DNA of 36,944 nucleotides, from assembly GCA_900543615.1 (NCBI GenBank), contig UQSC01000006.1, forward strand, positions 1 to 36,944, read 5' to 3'. This document shows positions 25,163 to 33,653 of the stretch, in pieces. A program made the position numbers and the translations under genes. The notes beneath the pieces were generated by a model. That model saw nothing but the letters and a program-made list of their open reading frames with translations, was not told the DNA's origin and made no database searches. Numbering within the stretch: the stretch's first letter is position 1; each line of letters begins with the position of its first letter. Origin of the DNA: an uncultured Collinsella sp. Its GTDB lineage: Bacteria; Actinomycetota; Coriobacteriia; Coriobacteriales; Coriobacteriaceae.

Positions 25163-26251
25163 CTACCTTTCCGTGCAGCTAATGCAGGGGTCGATGGTCA
25201 GGATAATCATGGGCACGTTGGCAAGGAGCACGCCCTGCAGCGCATGTGTCAGACCCGCCAGGTTCTGCGACGTCGGCGTACGCACACGGAAACGGTCCAG
25301 ATTCTTGGTGCCGTTGCCGCGCACATAGTAGTACGCCTCGCCGCGCGGCTGCTCAATCACAACCTCGCCGCGCGCGCCGTCGGCCGGCGTAAGCTTGGTG
25401 CGCCCGCCGATACCGTCGTGCGGAATCTTGCCCACAAGCTCCTTGATGATGTCCATGGCCTGCGTGACCTCGGCACAACGCACCTGGCAGCGGGCATAGC
25501 AGTCGCCGTCGGTGGCAATGATGGGCTCAAATGCAGCCAGGTCCGCATAGGCACCGTCGCCAAACATGCGCACGTCGTAGTCCACGCCCGAGGCGCGCCC
25601 AAACGGGCCGACCATCGAAAGCTCCAGCGCATCCTTCTTGCTGATCACGCCCACGCCATGCAAGCGCTCGCCGCAGCTATTGTCGTCCAAAAACGTATGC
25701 ACCAGGGCCTCGTAGTCGGAACACATGGCATCGAGCGTCTGGACAATGCCTGCCAGCTCGGAGTCCTCGATGTCGTGCTTAAGGCCGCCGATCTCGTTAA
25801 TCGACAGAATCACGCGCCCGCCGCAAGTGCTCTCAAAAATCTTGAGTATCTGCTCGCGCAGGGTCCATGACCGATAGAACAGCGCCTCGAAGCCAAAGGC
25901 GTCGGCGAGCAGGCCCAGCCACAGCAGATGCGAGTGAATGCGCGAAAGCTCATGCAGAATGGTGCGGATATACTGCACGCGGCCAGGCACCTCGATGCCG
26001 AGCATGCGCTCGCAGGCGCTGGCATAGCCGCAGCTATGGCCCACGGCGCAGATGCCGCAGATGCGCTCGGCAATGTAGCCAAACTGATGCATATCGCGCT
26101 TTTCGGTGAGTTTCTCGAGTCCGCGGTGCACAAAGCCGATCTGCGGAATTGCCTCGATGACGCGGTCGTCCTCGATCACCAGGTCCAGATGAAGCGGCTC
26201 GGGCAGCACCGGGTGCTGCGGGCCAAACGGAATAACGGAGCGATGTGCCAT
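25163..26251 (-). CDS. echE: [NiFe] hydrogenase large subunit, EchE-like (NuoD family)
   Basis: The 362-residue protein has both pairs of cysteines that hold the Ni-Fe centre: ERICGICAVGHS with Cys65 and Cys68, and DPCISCTER with Cys356 and Cys359. It is therefore a true hydrogenase and not the complex I subunit NuoD, which lacks them. Other NuoD-family text is PFGPQHPVLPEPLHLDL and LHELSRIHSHLLWLG. The protein ends directly at DPCISCTER with no C-terminal peptide to be cleaved, as I recall for CooH and some Ech enzymes. Spacing to the neighbours is 5 and 7 bases. No hyp maturation genes are in the window. Confidence 0.92.
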   Translation of the reverse strand: MAHRSVIPFGPQHPVLPEPLHLDLVIEDDRVIEAIPQIGFVHRGLEKLTEKRDMHQFGYIAERICGICAVGHSCGYASACERMLGIEVPGRVQYIRTILHELSRIHSHLLWLGLLADAFGFEALFYRSWTLREQILKIFESTCGGRVILSINEIGGLKHDIEDSELAGIVQTLDAMCSDYEALVHTFLDDNSCGERLHGVGVISKKDALELSMVGPFGRASGVDYDVRMFGDGAYADLAAFEPIIATDGDCYARCQVRCAEVTQAMDIIKELVGKIPHDGIGGRTKLTPADGARGEVVIEQPRGEAYYYVRGNGTKNLDRFRVRTPTSQNLAGLTHALQGVLLANVPMIILTIDPCISCTER

Positions 26252-26256
26252 GGACC

Positions 26257-26973
26257 TTACGCCTCCTTTTTCTGCTTGTCGCGGGCGACCTTGGCGGCAA
26301 ACGCCGCGCGGACCTTGGCCGCTTTCTCGGGATCCATGGCGGCGAGCTTTGCCTCCATCTCGGCAGCCTTGAGCGCGGCCTTCGCAGCAGTTTCATCGTG
26401 CTGGGCATCGGAGCCGGCAGCCGCAGCGGGCTGAGCAGCGGCGCCCGCGGCGTCGCCGGCGCTCGCAGCACCCTCCCCTGCAGCAGCCGCAGCCGCGGCG
26501 GCCTTTTCGGCCGCGGCTTTGCGCGCCTTGGCCTCGGCGGCGGCACGGACCTTCATGGCCTTCTCGCGTGCGGCCTTCACCTCGGGCGTGATAACGCTCA
26601 TGGGTTCGGCAGTCGAGACCTGGTAGAAAAAGCCCTTAAAGTCGATCTGCATGTCGGTGATGGCAAGCCCAAACAGGTCGTGCGCTTCGTTCTCAAACGG
26701 AAATACCGCCGGATAGTACGAGCTGATGGACGGAATCTCCTGATACTGATCAATTCCCTCAACCACCAGGTTCTCGATCGCATAGCTGCCGTCCTGCGCA
26801 ATATTCTCCTGAGCAGCGCGGACGTTGATAAACGTATAGACCAGGCGATACGATCCGTCGTCCACACAGCGCTCGGCATGCATCTGCACAAAGCGCGCGC
26901 CGGCACCCTTGAGCGCCTGCATATGCGGCAACAGTTCATCGATCCCGACGGTGGCATAGATAGCCTTTTGCAT
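26257..26973 (-). CDS. echD: Hydrogenase subunit EchD-like (NuoC family) with long Ala/Lys-rich tail
   Basis: The 238-residue protein has a NuoC/HycE-N-like fold in the first ~125 residues, with YTFINVRAAQENIAQDG and the conserved ENEAHDLFG at 94-102 that marks the family. Residues ~131-238 are an Ala-, Lys- and Glu-rich helical extension not needed for the fold, so the subunit is about twice the size of a core EchD. The start codon overlaps the echC stop (TAATG), and echE begins five bases after its stop. It links the small and large subunits of the peripheral arm. Confidence 0.85.
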   Translation of the reverse strand: MQKAIYATVGIDELLPHMQALKGAGARFVQMHAERCVDDGSYRLVYTFINVRAAQENIAQDGSYAIENLVVEGIDQYQEIPSISSYYPAVFPFENEAHDLFGLAITDMQIDFKGFFYQVSTAEPMSVITPEVKAAREKAMKVRAAAEAKARKAAAEKAAAAAAAAGEGAASAGDAAGAAAQPAAAAGSDAQHDETAAKAALKAAEMEAKLAAMDPEKAAKVRAAFAAKVARDKQKKEA

Positions 26974-27554
26974 TACTCGGCCTCCTTTGCAGCGGCGGGT
27001 GCGCCGTCAGCCGCGCCTGAGTCGACACCGGCCCCGGCACCCGCAGCAGCCACAAACCCGTCCTCGCCCAGCTCAACGCCACCGTCCCAGGTAGCGGCAC
27101 CACCCACGGTGAGCGGGTCACCGCCGGCGCGCATCACGGCCTCCTTCTGGTCCAGGATGCCGCACGCCTCCACGATGGCATCGATCACGGTCTCGGGGCG
27201 AATGGCGCACCCGGGCGCGTACACGTCCACGGGAATCGCGCGGTCCACGCCACCGATCACGTTGTAGGCGTCGCGGAACACGCCACCCGAACACGCGCAG
27301 ATGCCGCACGCCACCACGCACTTGGGCTCGAGCATCTGGTTGTAGATCTGGCGCACGACAGGCAGGTTCTGGGCATTGACCGACCCCGTCACCAAAAAGA
27401 TATCCGCATGCTTGGGGTTGCCGGTGTTGACCACGCCAAAGCGCTCCGCATCGAACAGCGGCGTGAGCGAGGCCAGCACCTCGATATCGCATCCGTTGCA
27501 GCTCGAGCCGTCGTAATGAATAACCCACGGCGAGCGCGACATTTTATGATCCAT
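26973..27554 (-). CDS. echC: [NiFe] hydrogenase small subunit, EchC-like (NuoB family)
   Basis: The 193-residue protein carries the cluster ligands of the NuoB/HycG family: CNGCD (Cys19, Cys22), GICACSGG (Cys86) and YAPGCAIRP (Cys116), binding the proximal [4Fe-4S] cluster. TGSVNAQNLP is the usual loop between them. The C-terminal ~45 residues are Ala/Gly-rich and not conserved in the family. AGGAGG lies eight bases before the ATG at 27554, supporting this start. It follows the fused membrane subunit by 12 bases and overlaps echD. Confidence 0.9.
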   Translation of the reverse strand: MDHKMSRSPWVIHYDGSSCNGCDIEVLASLTPLFDAERFGVVNTGNPKHADIFLVTGSVNAQNLPVVRQIYNQMLEPKCVVACGICACSGGVFRDAYNVIGGVDRAIPVDVYAPGCAIRPETVIDAIVEACGILDQKEAVMRAGGDPLTVGGAATWDGGVELGEDGFVAAAGAGAGVDSGAADGAPAAAKEAE

Positions 27555-27566
27555 GGATGCCGCCTC

Positions 27567-30449
27567 CTAAATAAACACGTCGACGAGGATGGGCATAAGG
27601 TTGAGTAGGCCAAACACCAGCGCCACGCCCCATCCGAGCTTAAAGCAGCTGCGCCAGGTGCTACGGGCGAAGGTGTTATCGATCAGTACCTCGACAAAAT
27701 ACGTCGCGACCATCACGACCAGGGCGACCACCCAGCTCACCGGGTTGTCCCAAACAAAGAACATGCCCACCCACATCAAAAACAGCACGGTCTCGCACCA
27801 GTGCATAAGGGTCATCTTGGCCAGCGTGCCACCGCTCATCTCGGTGGCGACGCCCTGGACGATCTCCTGATGCGCGTGATGCGAGTACGAAAGATCGAAC
27901 GGCGACTTGCGCAGCTTGATGGTAAGCACCGCGAGCAACGCGAGGAAAATGGGCGCGCTGTACACGATGATGGGGGCCGACTGCCCCGTCACGGCGATGG
28001 AATCGAAGCTATCGGTGGCAAGATACAGACCCACGCTCATCAGCAGAACAGCGGGCTCGTAACTCATAACCTGCAGCAACTCACGGTCGGCGCCGACCTG
28101 GGCAAACGGGCTTTGCGTCGAGGCGGACGCCAACACCACAAAGATCGCGGCGAGGGTAACCATAAACGCGCACAGCAGCGTGTTGGAGCCCGACACAAAG
28201 ATGCCGCCGCCCACCACGGTAAAGATGAGCGCGCACGCCATGTAGGTATCGTCCATGGTGTTTACGCTGGCGGGGGCCTTGCGCAGCAGCTTGGCAACGT
28301 CGTAGAACGGTTGCAGCAGGCGCGGACCCACACGGCCCTGCATGCGGGCCGAAAGCTTACGGTCAAGACCGTCGATCAGACCGCCCACAAGCGGCGCCAG
28401 CAAGGCAAACGCCACGGTGCCAATAAAAATGCCCACGACGCCCGAACCTTCAAAATACTTGCCGCGCAGCACCGAGGGCGCGCTCATGGCAAGCCGCTCG
28501 GGCCCAATCCACGCGCAACACAGAAGCGCAAACAAGATAATGCTGCAGCACACGACGCTACCTGCGGGGCCAATGCGCTTCTCGCCAAGGGCGTCCTCCG
28601 AATACCAATTGCGCTTTTCGGCCTTCACCTCGTGTCCCATCGAGCCGCGGAAATGGCGGTAATTGTCGGTTCCCACACCCGAAAGATATACGTTTACGTG
28701 CGGCTTGTTGCTCACGCGGAATGAAGTCAGCAGCACCACGGCGATAAACGCCACGATAACCACCATCAGATACATGGCGTCCTTGCCAATAACGTACGGC
28801 ACGCGGCCAAACACCATGGCCAAGTAAGGCGACACCAGACCGCTCGAGATAACCGGAAACGCCACGCAGCACAGAATCAGCAGCGCGGCGATGGTGTTGA
28901 GGGCCATCCATTCGGTCTTATGGACATTGACCTCAACGTTTTGAGCCGTGGGGTCGACGCCCGAAAGCTTGGCAAGCCACTTGCCCCAGAAGAAGAACGT
29001 CGCTGCCGAGCCAAAGGCCAGCACCATAATCATGAGCACGTTGCCGGTCTGTGCAAACGCCACCAGGGCGCCCCACTTGGACACGAGCATGCCAAACGGC
29101 GCCACAAACATGCCCATGATGCCCAGCATCATCAGGCGCGTCAGGTGCGGCATGCGGCTGAACATACCGTCCATGTCCTCAATATCGCGGCTGCCGATAT
29201 GATGCTCGGCCGTGCCCACGCACAGGAACAGCAGCGACTTGGCCACCGTGTGGAACAGGATCAGGAAGATGGCCGCCCATACGGCCTCGGGCGCGCCGAC
29301 ACCCAAGCAGGCACTAATGAGGCCCAAGTTGGAAATGGTGGAGTACGCGAGCACGCGTTTGGCGTTGCTCTGCGAGATGGCCATGAGGGCAGCGAGCAAA
29401 AACGTGATGGCACCCACACTCGTGACCATAAAACCGGTCACAGGATAGATAGCATAGAGCGGGCTCAGCTTGACCATCAGGAACACGCCGGCTTTGACCA
29501 TGGTTGACGAGTGCAGCAGGGCGCTCGTGGGCGTGGGGGCAACCATGGCACCCAGCAGCCAAGTGTGGAACGGCATCTGTGCGGCCTTGGTGAGTGCGGC
29601 GAGCGACAGCAGAACGACCGGCATCACCAGCAGCGCAGATTGCGCGGTGCCGGCGCCGGCAAGCTCGACCATGCCCGAGATGGTCAGCGGCATGCCGTTA
29701 ACGTGCAGATACATGAGTCCGGCCAAAAACGCGATGCCGCCCAGCATGTTGAGGATGATCTGGGTAAAGGCGTTCTTGATGGCCTCGGGCGTGCGCGTGT
29801 AGCCAATCATAAGGAACGAGCACACGGTGGTGATTTCCCAGCCGCAGAACAGCCACTCGAGGTCGTCGCTCGTCACGATGACGAACATGGCCGAGAGGAA
29901 CAGGAACATGAGCGCCAGGAACTGCGGGCGACGGTCGGGCGCGGTCTGCCCGCGCAGCGCGGCCTCGTGCTCGTCATGGGCCTGGAAGTCCTTCATATAA
30001 CCCAAGGCATACACGCAGATTAGGCTGCCGACGATGCCGACGGCGAGCACCATGATCGCGCTCATGTAGTCCAGGTAGAGCGGCGTTGCCGTGACGGCTT
30101 CGGCCGCGGGCAACGTCATGGCTGCAAAGGCGAGCGAGCCCACCAGCTGGACTATGCCGAGCACCGTGGTGAGCGCGTTCCTATATTTGTACGCGTTGTA
30201 CAGGATTACGGCGCACAGGATGACGTCGATGACGGAGCTGATGATCGAGAGCGCATGCGAGGTGCCGGGGGCAACCTCAAAGCTCTGCGGACCCGTGCCA
30301 AAAAACATGACGGCGACTACAACTGTCACCGCCATAATAATGCCGGAGCCTACAAGCCCCACCGCATCGCGGGCGCGGTCACCGCGCGCGAGCAGCATGC
30401 CCAGCGCCGGTACCAGCGGAAACAGGGTAAGGAAATACAGTAGCGTCAT
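27567..30449 (-). CDS. Fused Ech membrane subunit: EchA (NuoL/MrpD-like) joined to EchB (NuoH-like)
   Basis: One unbroken 960-codon frame. Residues 1 to ~640 are an antiporter-like subunit (14 or so helices) with the pumping residues: Glu in CGWEITTVCSFLMIGY, Lys in LTKAAQMPFHTWLLGAM, APTPTSALLHSSTMVKAG, and Lys in NAKRVLAYSTISNLG. From ~660 a NuoH-like module follows: LDRKLSARMQGRVGPR, LLQPFYDVAKLLRK and SPFDLSYSHHAHQEIVQG with TEMSG. In classical Ech these are two genes, echA and echB. The link (about 600-660) contains a soluble stretch and one helix. GGGGGAG lies seven bases before the ATG. It is the first gene of the operon and would be the ion-translocating membrane arm. Confidence 0.88.
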   Translation of the reverse strand: MTLLYFLTLFPLVPALGMLLARGDRARDAVGLVGSGIIMAVTVVVAVMFFGTGPQSFEVAPGTSHALSIISSVIDVILCAVILYNAYKYRNALTTVLGIVQLVGSLAFAAMTLPAAEAVTATPLYLDYMSAIMVLAVGIVGSLICVYALGYMKDFQAHDEHEAALRGQTAPDRRPQFLALMFLFLSAMFVIVTSDDLEWLFCGWEITTVCSFLMIGYTRTPEAIKNAFTQIILNMLGGIAFLAGLMYLHVNGMPLTISGMVELAGAGTAQSALLVMPVVLLSLAALTKAAQMPFHTWLLGAMVAPTPTSALLHSSTMVKAGVFLMVKLSPLYAIYPVTGFMVTSVGAITFLLAALMAISQSNAKRVLAYSTISNLGLISACLGVGAPEAVWAAIFLILFHTVAKSLLFLCVGTAEHHIGSRDIEDMDGMFSRMPHLTRLMMLGIMGMFVAPFGMLVSKWGALVAFAQTGNVLMIMVLAFGSAATFFFWGKWLAKLSGVDPTAQNVEVNVHKTEWMALNTIAALLILCCVAFPVISSGLVSPYLAMVFGRVPYVIGKDAMYLMVVIVAFIAVVLLTSFRVSNKPHVNVYLSGVGTDNYRHFRGSMGHEVKAEKRNWYSEDALGEKRIGPAGSVVCCSIILFALLCCAWIGPERLAMSAPSVLRGKYFEGSGVVGIFIGTVAFALLAPLVGGLIDGLDRKLSARMQGRVGPRLLQPFYDVAKLLRKAPASVNTMDDTYMACALIFTVVGGGIFVSGSNTLLCAFMVTLAAIFVVLASASTQSPFAQVGADRELLQVMSYEPAVLLMSVGLYLATDSFDSIAVTGQSAPIIVYSAPIFLALLAVLTIKLRKSPFDLSYSHHAHQEIVQGVATEMSGGTLAKMTLMHWCETVLFLMWVGMFFVWDNPVSWVVALVVMVATYFVEVLIDNTFARSTWRSCFKLGWGVALVFGLLNLMPILVDVFI

Positions 30450-30595
30450 ACCATCACTCCCCCGTGCAAAAACGCTGCAATTGTTTAACGTTATAGCTCA
30501 ATTGAGGAGTAGCGGCGGCAGGTTTTCGGTCAACTGGGGAGTTTTAGGCGTACGAGGCAAGGAGCCTGTCCGCATTGGAGTAGAGGGGCGGCAAG

Positions 30596-30618
30596 AAAAA
30601 TGCGCCCCTGTGGGCGCA
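30596..30618 (-). terminator. Intrinsic terminator of the HTH gene
   Basis: TGCGCCC / GGGCGCA (7-bp stem, 4-nt loop) begins 13 bases after the stop at 30631. On the minus strand it is followed by TTTTT. It separates the HTH gene from the ech operon. Confidence 0.8.
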
Positions 30619-30630
30619 CCATCTCGTTTG

Positions 30631-31035
30631 CTATTCCGCCTTTTTAACGCGCGGCTTGCGACCGCGCGGCTTATCGACCAGTGCGGACTCACCGCTCTCG
30701 CGGTACTGACGGCACCAAGCCTTGACCGAAGACTCGCTGGGAATCTTGTGCTTGATCATGGCCTCGCGAACCGTCAAGCCGTTTTCCAGACGGTCCTTAA
30801 CCACAGCGAGCTTTACGTCGTACGAATAGGTGTGATGATGCGAACCGGCATTGAGAACGGCGTCGGCACCGCCCACGGCATACGCGCGGGCCCACTGACG
30901 AGCCGTGGCCTGGGGAATGCCAAGCTCCGCAGCGAGGGCACGATGACCGACCCCCTCTTGGAGGATCTCGACGGCGCGCTGCCTAACCTCGGGCGCATGC
31001 GTGCGAGTCCTAGTTGCTTCCGACATACCTGCCAC
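30631..31035 (-). CDS. Helix-turn-helix protein, orphan IS3-family OrfA-like
   Basis: The 134-residue protein has two HTH modules (about 12-55: VRQRAVEILQEGVGHRALAA; 70-115: YDVKLAVVKDRLENGLTVRE). It ends in the basic KPRGRKPRVKK, the layout of transposase OrfA proteins of the IS3/IS150 group. No OrfB (DDE integrase) follows: 181 bases downstream the ech operon starts, and the gene has its own terminator. The start is GTG at 31035 (AAGG seven bases upstream) or ATG at 31026. It may be an insertion-sequence remnant or a domesticated DNA-binding protein. Possible regulation of its neighbours is speculation. Confidence 0.75.
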   Translation of the reverse strand: MAGMSEATRTRTHAPEVRQRAVEILQEGVGHRALAAELGIPQATARQWARAYAVGGADAVLNAGSHHHTYSYDVKLAVVKDRLENGLTVREAMIKHKIPSESSVKAWCRQYRESGESALVDKPRGRKPRVKKAE

Positions 31036-31039
31036 TTCT

Positions 31040-31359
31040 TAGCCTTAACCGTTAATCTGCTTTCTTACGTGCAAGTTAGATAGTAGCATTTTACTGTTTG
31101 CTCAAAGCAGTTAATTAAAATAGACGCGGCGTTATCTGGGCATTTGGCACCAAATTACGACATTTCTTTATCGATTATTTACGCTGGTAGCTGACTCGCA
31201 GCTAATCGTCATTCGCTTGTCAACAAAATTGGCATCTCTTTATGTCCTTTGGTATAGAGGATATAGTTATTAACCCCTCCCCCAATAATTTTGAGTGATC
31301 TGCAAGGCAGTAGACGTCCTCACTCCTCATGATTACCGCGCATTGCCATCCACCGGAGC
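31040..31359. other. AT-rich intergenic island with a plus-strand promoter-like sequence
   Basis: This ~320-base stretch is clearly richer in A/T than its surroundings. It holds a hairpin at 31093-31111 (ACTGTTTG / CAAAGCAGT, one bulge) near the HTH gene start. On the plus strand TTGGCA (31229-31234), an 18-base spacer and TATAGA (31253-31258) form a promoter-like pair. No credible protein gene is seen, and no RNA family is recognised. Confidence 0.4.
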
Positions 31360-31400
31360 AAAACAAAAAGGGCGGGACCTGCTGCGCTTGCAGGCCCCGC
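31360..31400 (-). terminator. Intrinsic terminator of the flavin reductase gene
   Basis: GCGGGACCTGC / GCAGGCCCCGC (11 bp, one mismatch) with a 7-nt loop is followed on the minus strand by CCTTTTTGTTTT. It lies 76 bases after the stop at 31476. Confidence 0.85.
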
Positions 31401-31475
31401 ACCGGTTGACACCCGACGGGACACAGCCGGGCGAGACGGATCCGTGCTACCGCCCCGCCTGGCCGCGATGCTCAA

Positions 31476-33506
31476 CTACAGCTCGTTGGCCGCGTGATAC
31501 GCCGTGCGAATGGCGCTCGCGATGTCGGCGGTGCGCTCGCCCGAGCAGTCGCCCACGCAGGTCACGGGCACCGTCACGCCGTCCAGGTCAAACGCGTTGG
31601 CCTTGGAGCCCACGGCCATCACCACGTAATCGCAGGCGATATTTACCGGCTCCTCGGCGCCGTCCTCGGTGGTGCGCACGGCCTCCACGCCCTCGTCGGT
31701 AATGGCGGTCAGGCGGGTCTTCACGTGCTGCTCCACGTTGTGCTCGGCAAAGTCGCTCATAATCAGCGGCAGAATGGTCTCGGACTCGCCCGCGGCAATC
31801 TTGTCGAGCATCTCCACGATCGCCACCTCGCAGCCGTGCTGCAGCAGGTACTCGGCAGTCTCGGTGCCCACCAGGCCGCCGCCAATGACGGCGACGCGGC
31901 CCGTAAGCTCCACCTTGCCGGCCAGCACGTCCCAGCTCGAGACGACCTTGTCCGAGTCGGCACCCGGAACGGGGATGACCACGTCGTGTGCGCCCACGGC
32001 CACAATCGCGGCATCGGCGGCGTTGAGGTCCTCTGCCGTAGCGACGTGGCTGAGCTCAACCTTCACGCCCAGGCCAGGCAGAATCTTCTCGTAGTACTCG
32101 ACCGAGCGCATGATCTCGTCCTTGCGCGGAGGCGCAGCCGCCAGCACAATCTGGCCGCCCAGATGATCGCTCGCCTCGTAGACGGTCACGTCGTAGCCGC
32201 GCTTGGCCGCCACGCGCGCGGCCTCCAGGCCGGCGATGCCGCCGCCCACCACGGCGACCTTCTTGTCGCCCTCGCCCGGCTTGATGGCGATGGTCGCCTC
32301 GTCGCCGTTCTCGGCATTGAGCACGCACGAAATGTACTTGCGGTTTTGAATCGCATCGACGCAACCCTTGTTGCAGTTGAGGCACTCGCGGATGGGCTCA
32401 CCCGTGGCGGCCTTCAGCGCAATGTCGGGGTCGCACATGAGCGAGCGGCCATAGGCGATGATGTCGGCGGCGCCGTCTTCCAGAATCTTCTCGCCGGCCT
32501 CGACCGAAACCACGCGGCCCACGGTTGCCACCGGCACGGAGACCAGGGCCTTGACGCGCTCGGCCACGGGCAGCGTCCAGTTGTAGGGCATGGCGCCCAT
32601 GGGCGGAATGGTGTCGCCCATGTTGCCGGTGTGGTTGGCCTGTGCGACCTGGATCATATCGATGCCCGCGCCCTCGAGCAGCTTGGCGAACTCGCAGGCC
32701 TCGTCGGGCTGCAGGCCGCCCTTGCCGCGCGGCGTGCCGTCGGGGTTCTCCATGATCACGGGGAGCTTGTACTCCACCATCAGCTGCGGCGCGGCTTCCT
32801 TAATGGCAGCGACGACCTCCAGCGCGTAGCGAACGCGGTTCTCGAACGAGCCGCCGTACTCGTCGGTGCGCTGGTTGAGGATGGCCGAGCACAGCGAACC
32901 CACCAGGCGGTCGCCGTGGACCTCGATGGCGTCGATCCCGGCCTGCTGTGCGCGAGCGGCCGAGGCAGCGATGGCCTCCTTGATCTGGGTGAGTTGCTCT
33001 ACGCTCGCCTCGTTCACAAAGTGCTGCATGTCGTGATGCAGCTTGGCGTAGGCCTGGTTGCGGATCTCGTTGGACTCGGCCATCTTGGCGGCAAAGGTCT
33101 CCTCGTCGCCGGCGGCCTTGGCCTCCTGCGCGGCCTTGGCGGCAGCCATGGAGCCCATGACCATGCGGCCGACACCGGGCACATCGTACTCGGGGTGGAA
33201 CAGCTGCAGCGCGACCTTGGCGCCGTGCTTGTGGACGGCATCGGCCAGCGCCTTAAACGTGGGGATCTGGGCGTCGGTTGCCAGCTTGGGCGTGGGGCTT
33301 GCGGTCATGACGGGAGCAACGTCGCCGATGACGATGTAGCTCACGCCGCCACGGGCCAAGCGCTCGTAAAAAGCCAGGCTGCGCTCGCCGATGGAACCGT
33401 CACGCTCCTCGTAGCCGGTGGTAAGCGGCGGAAACATAATGCGGTTCTTGAGCTCAAGGGGGCCAACCGTAATGGGCTGGAGCAGCTTGGATGCAGGTGC
33501 GGTCAT
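31476..33506 (-). CDS. NADH:flavin oxidoreductase / FAD-dependent reductase (Old Yellow Enzyme, BaiCD/FadH type)
   Basis: The 676-residue protein has three cofactor regions. An FMN TIM barrel (about 5-365) starts LLQPITVGPLELKNRIMFPP and has NQRTDEYGGSFENRVRYALE. A [4Fe-4S] site has Cys375, 378, 382 and 394 (CLNCNKGC ... SC). The FAD domain has VVGGGIAGLEAA, and the inserted NAD(P)H domain has AVIGGGLVGTETAEYLL. This is the layout of 2,4-dienoyl-CoA reductase and of gut enzymes acting on enoate, bile-acid or plant-derived substrates. The substrate cannot be assigned. The usual HGAHGYL-type loop reads EVHGDRLVGSL, and there is an Ala/Lys-rich insert at about 118-168. The ATG at 33506 is chosen because GAGAGG is seven bases upstream. 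It has its own terminator and appears monocistronic. Confidence 0.88.
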   Translation of the reverse strand: MTAPASKLLQPITVGPLELKNRIMFPPLTTGYEERDGSIGERSLAFYERLARGGVSYIVIGDVAPVMTASPTPKLATDAQIPTFKALADAVHKHGAKVALQLFHPEYDVPGVGRMVMGSMAAAKAAQEAKAAGDEETFAAKMAESNEIRNQAYAKLHHDMQHFVNEASVEQLTQIKEAIAASAARAQQAGIDAIEVHGDRLVGSLCSAILNQRTDEYGGSFENRVRYALEVVAAIKEAAPQLMVEYKLPVIMENPDGTPRGKGGLQPDEACEFAKLLEGAGIDMIQVAQANHTGNMGDTIPPMGAMPYNWTLPVAERVKALVSVPVATVGRVVSVEAGEKILEDGAADIIAYGRSLMCDPDIALKAATGEPIRECLNCNKGCVDAIQNRKYISCVLNAENGDEATIAIKPGEGDKKVAVVGGGIAGLEAARVAAKRGYDVTVYEASDHLGGQIVLAAAPPRKDEIMRSVEYYEKILPGLGVKVELSHVATAEDLNAADAAIVAVGAHDVVIPVPGADSDKVVSSWDVLAGKVELTGRVAVIGGGLVGTETAEYLLQHGCEVAIVEMLDKIAAGESETILPLIMSDFAEHNVEQHVKTRLTAITDEGVEAVRTTEDGAEEPVNIACDYVVMAVGSKANAFDLDGVTVPVTCVGDCSGERTADIASAIRTAYHAANEL

Positions 33507-33653
33507 GGACATTCCTCTCTTGTAGGCGCGACGGCGATAGTGCCGCGTAGTTGTCTAGAGGATATGGCATGGGAATACAACAGCACAACGGAAATCGGCG
33601 GACAGCAGGTAGCGGCAGGTGGATGGGGATGGGCGGGACGGCCCGTCGGTTTA

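Noticed and set aside
27567..30449. Complex I (nuo) operon
   Set aside because: The large subunit has both Cys pairs of the Ni-Fe site. There are no NuoE/F/G, J, K or N genes, and the order matches ech.
31220..31402. 60-codon minus-strand frame with several Cys
   Set aside because: It overlaps the reductase terminator, lacks a ribosome site and shows no recognisable domain.
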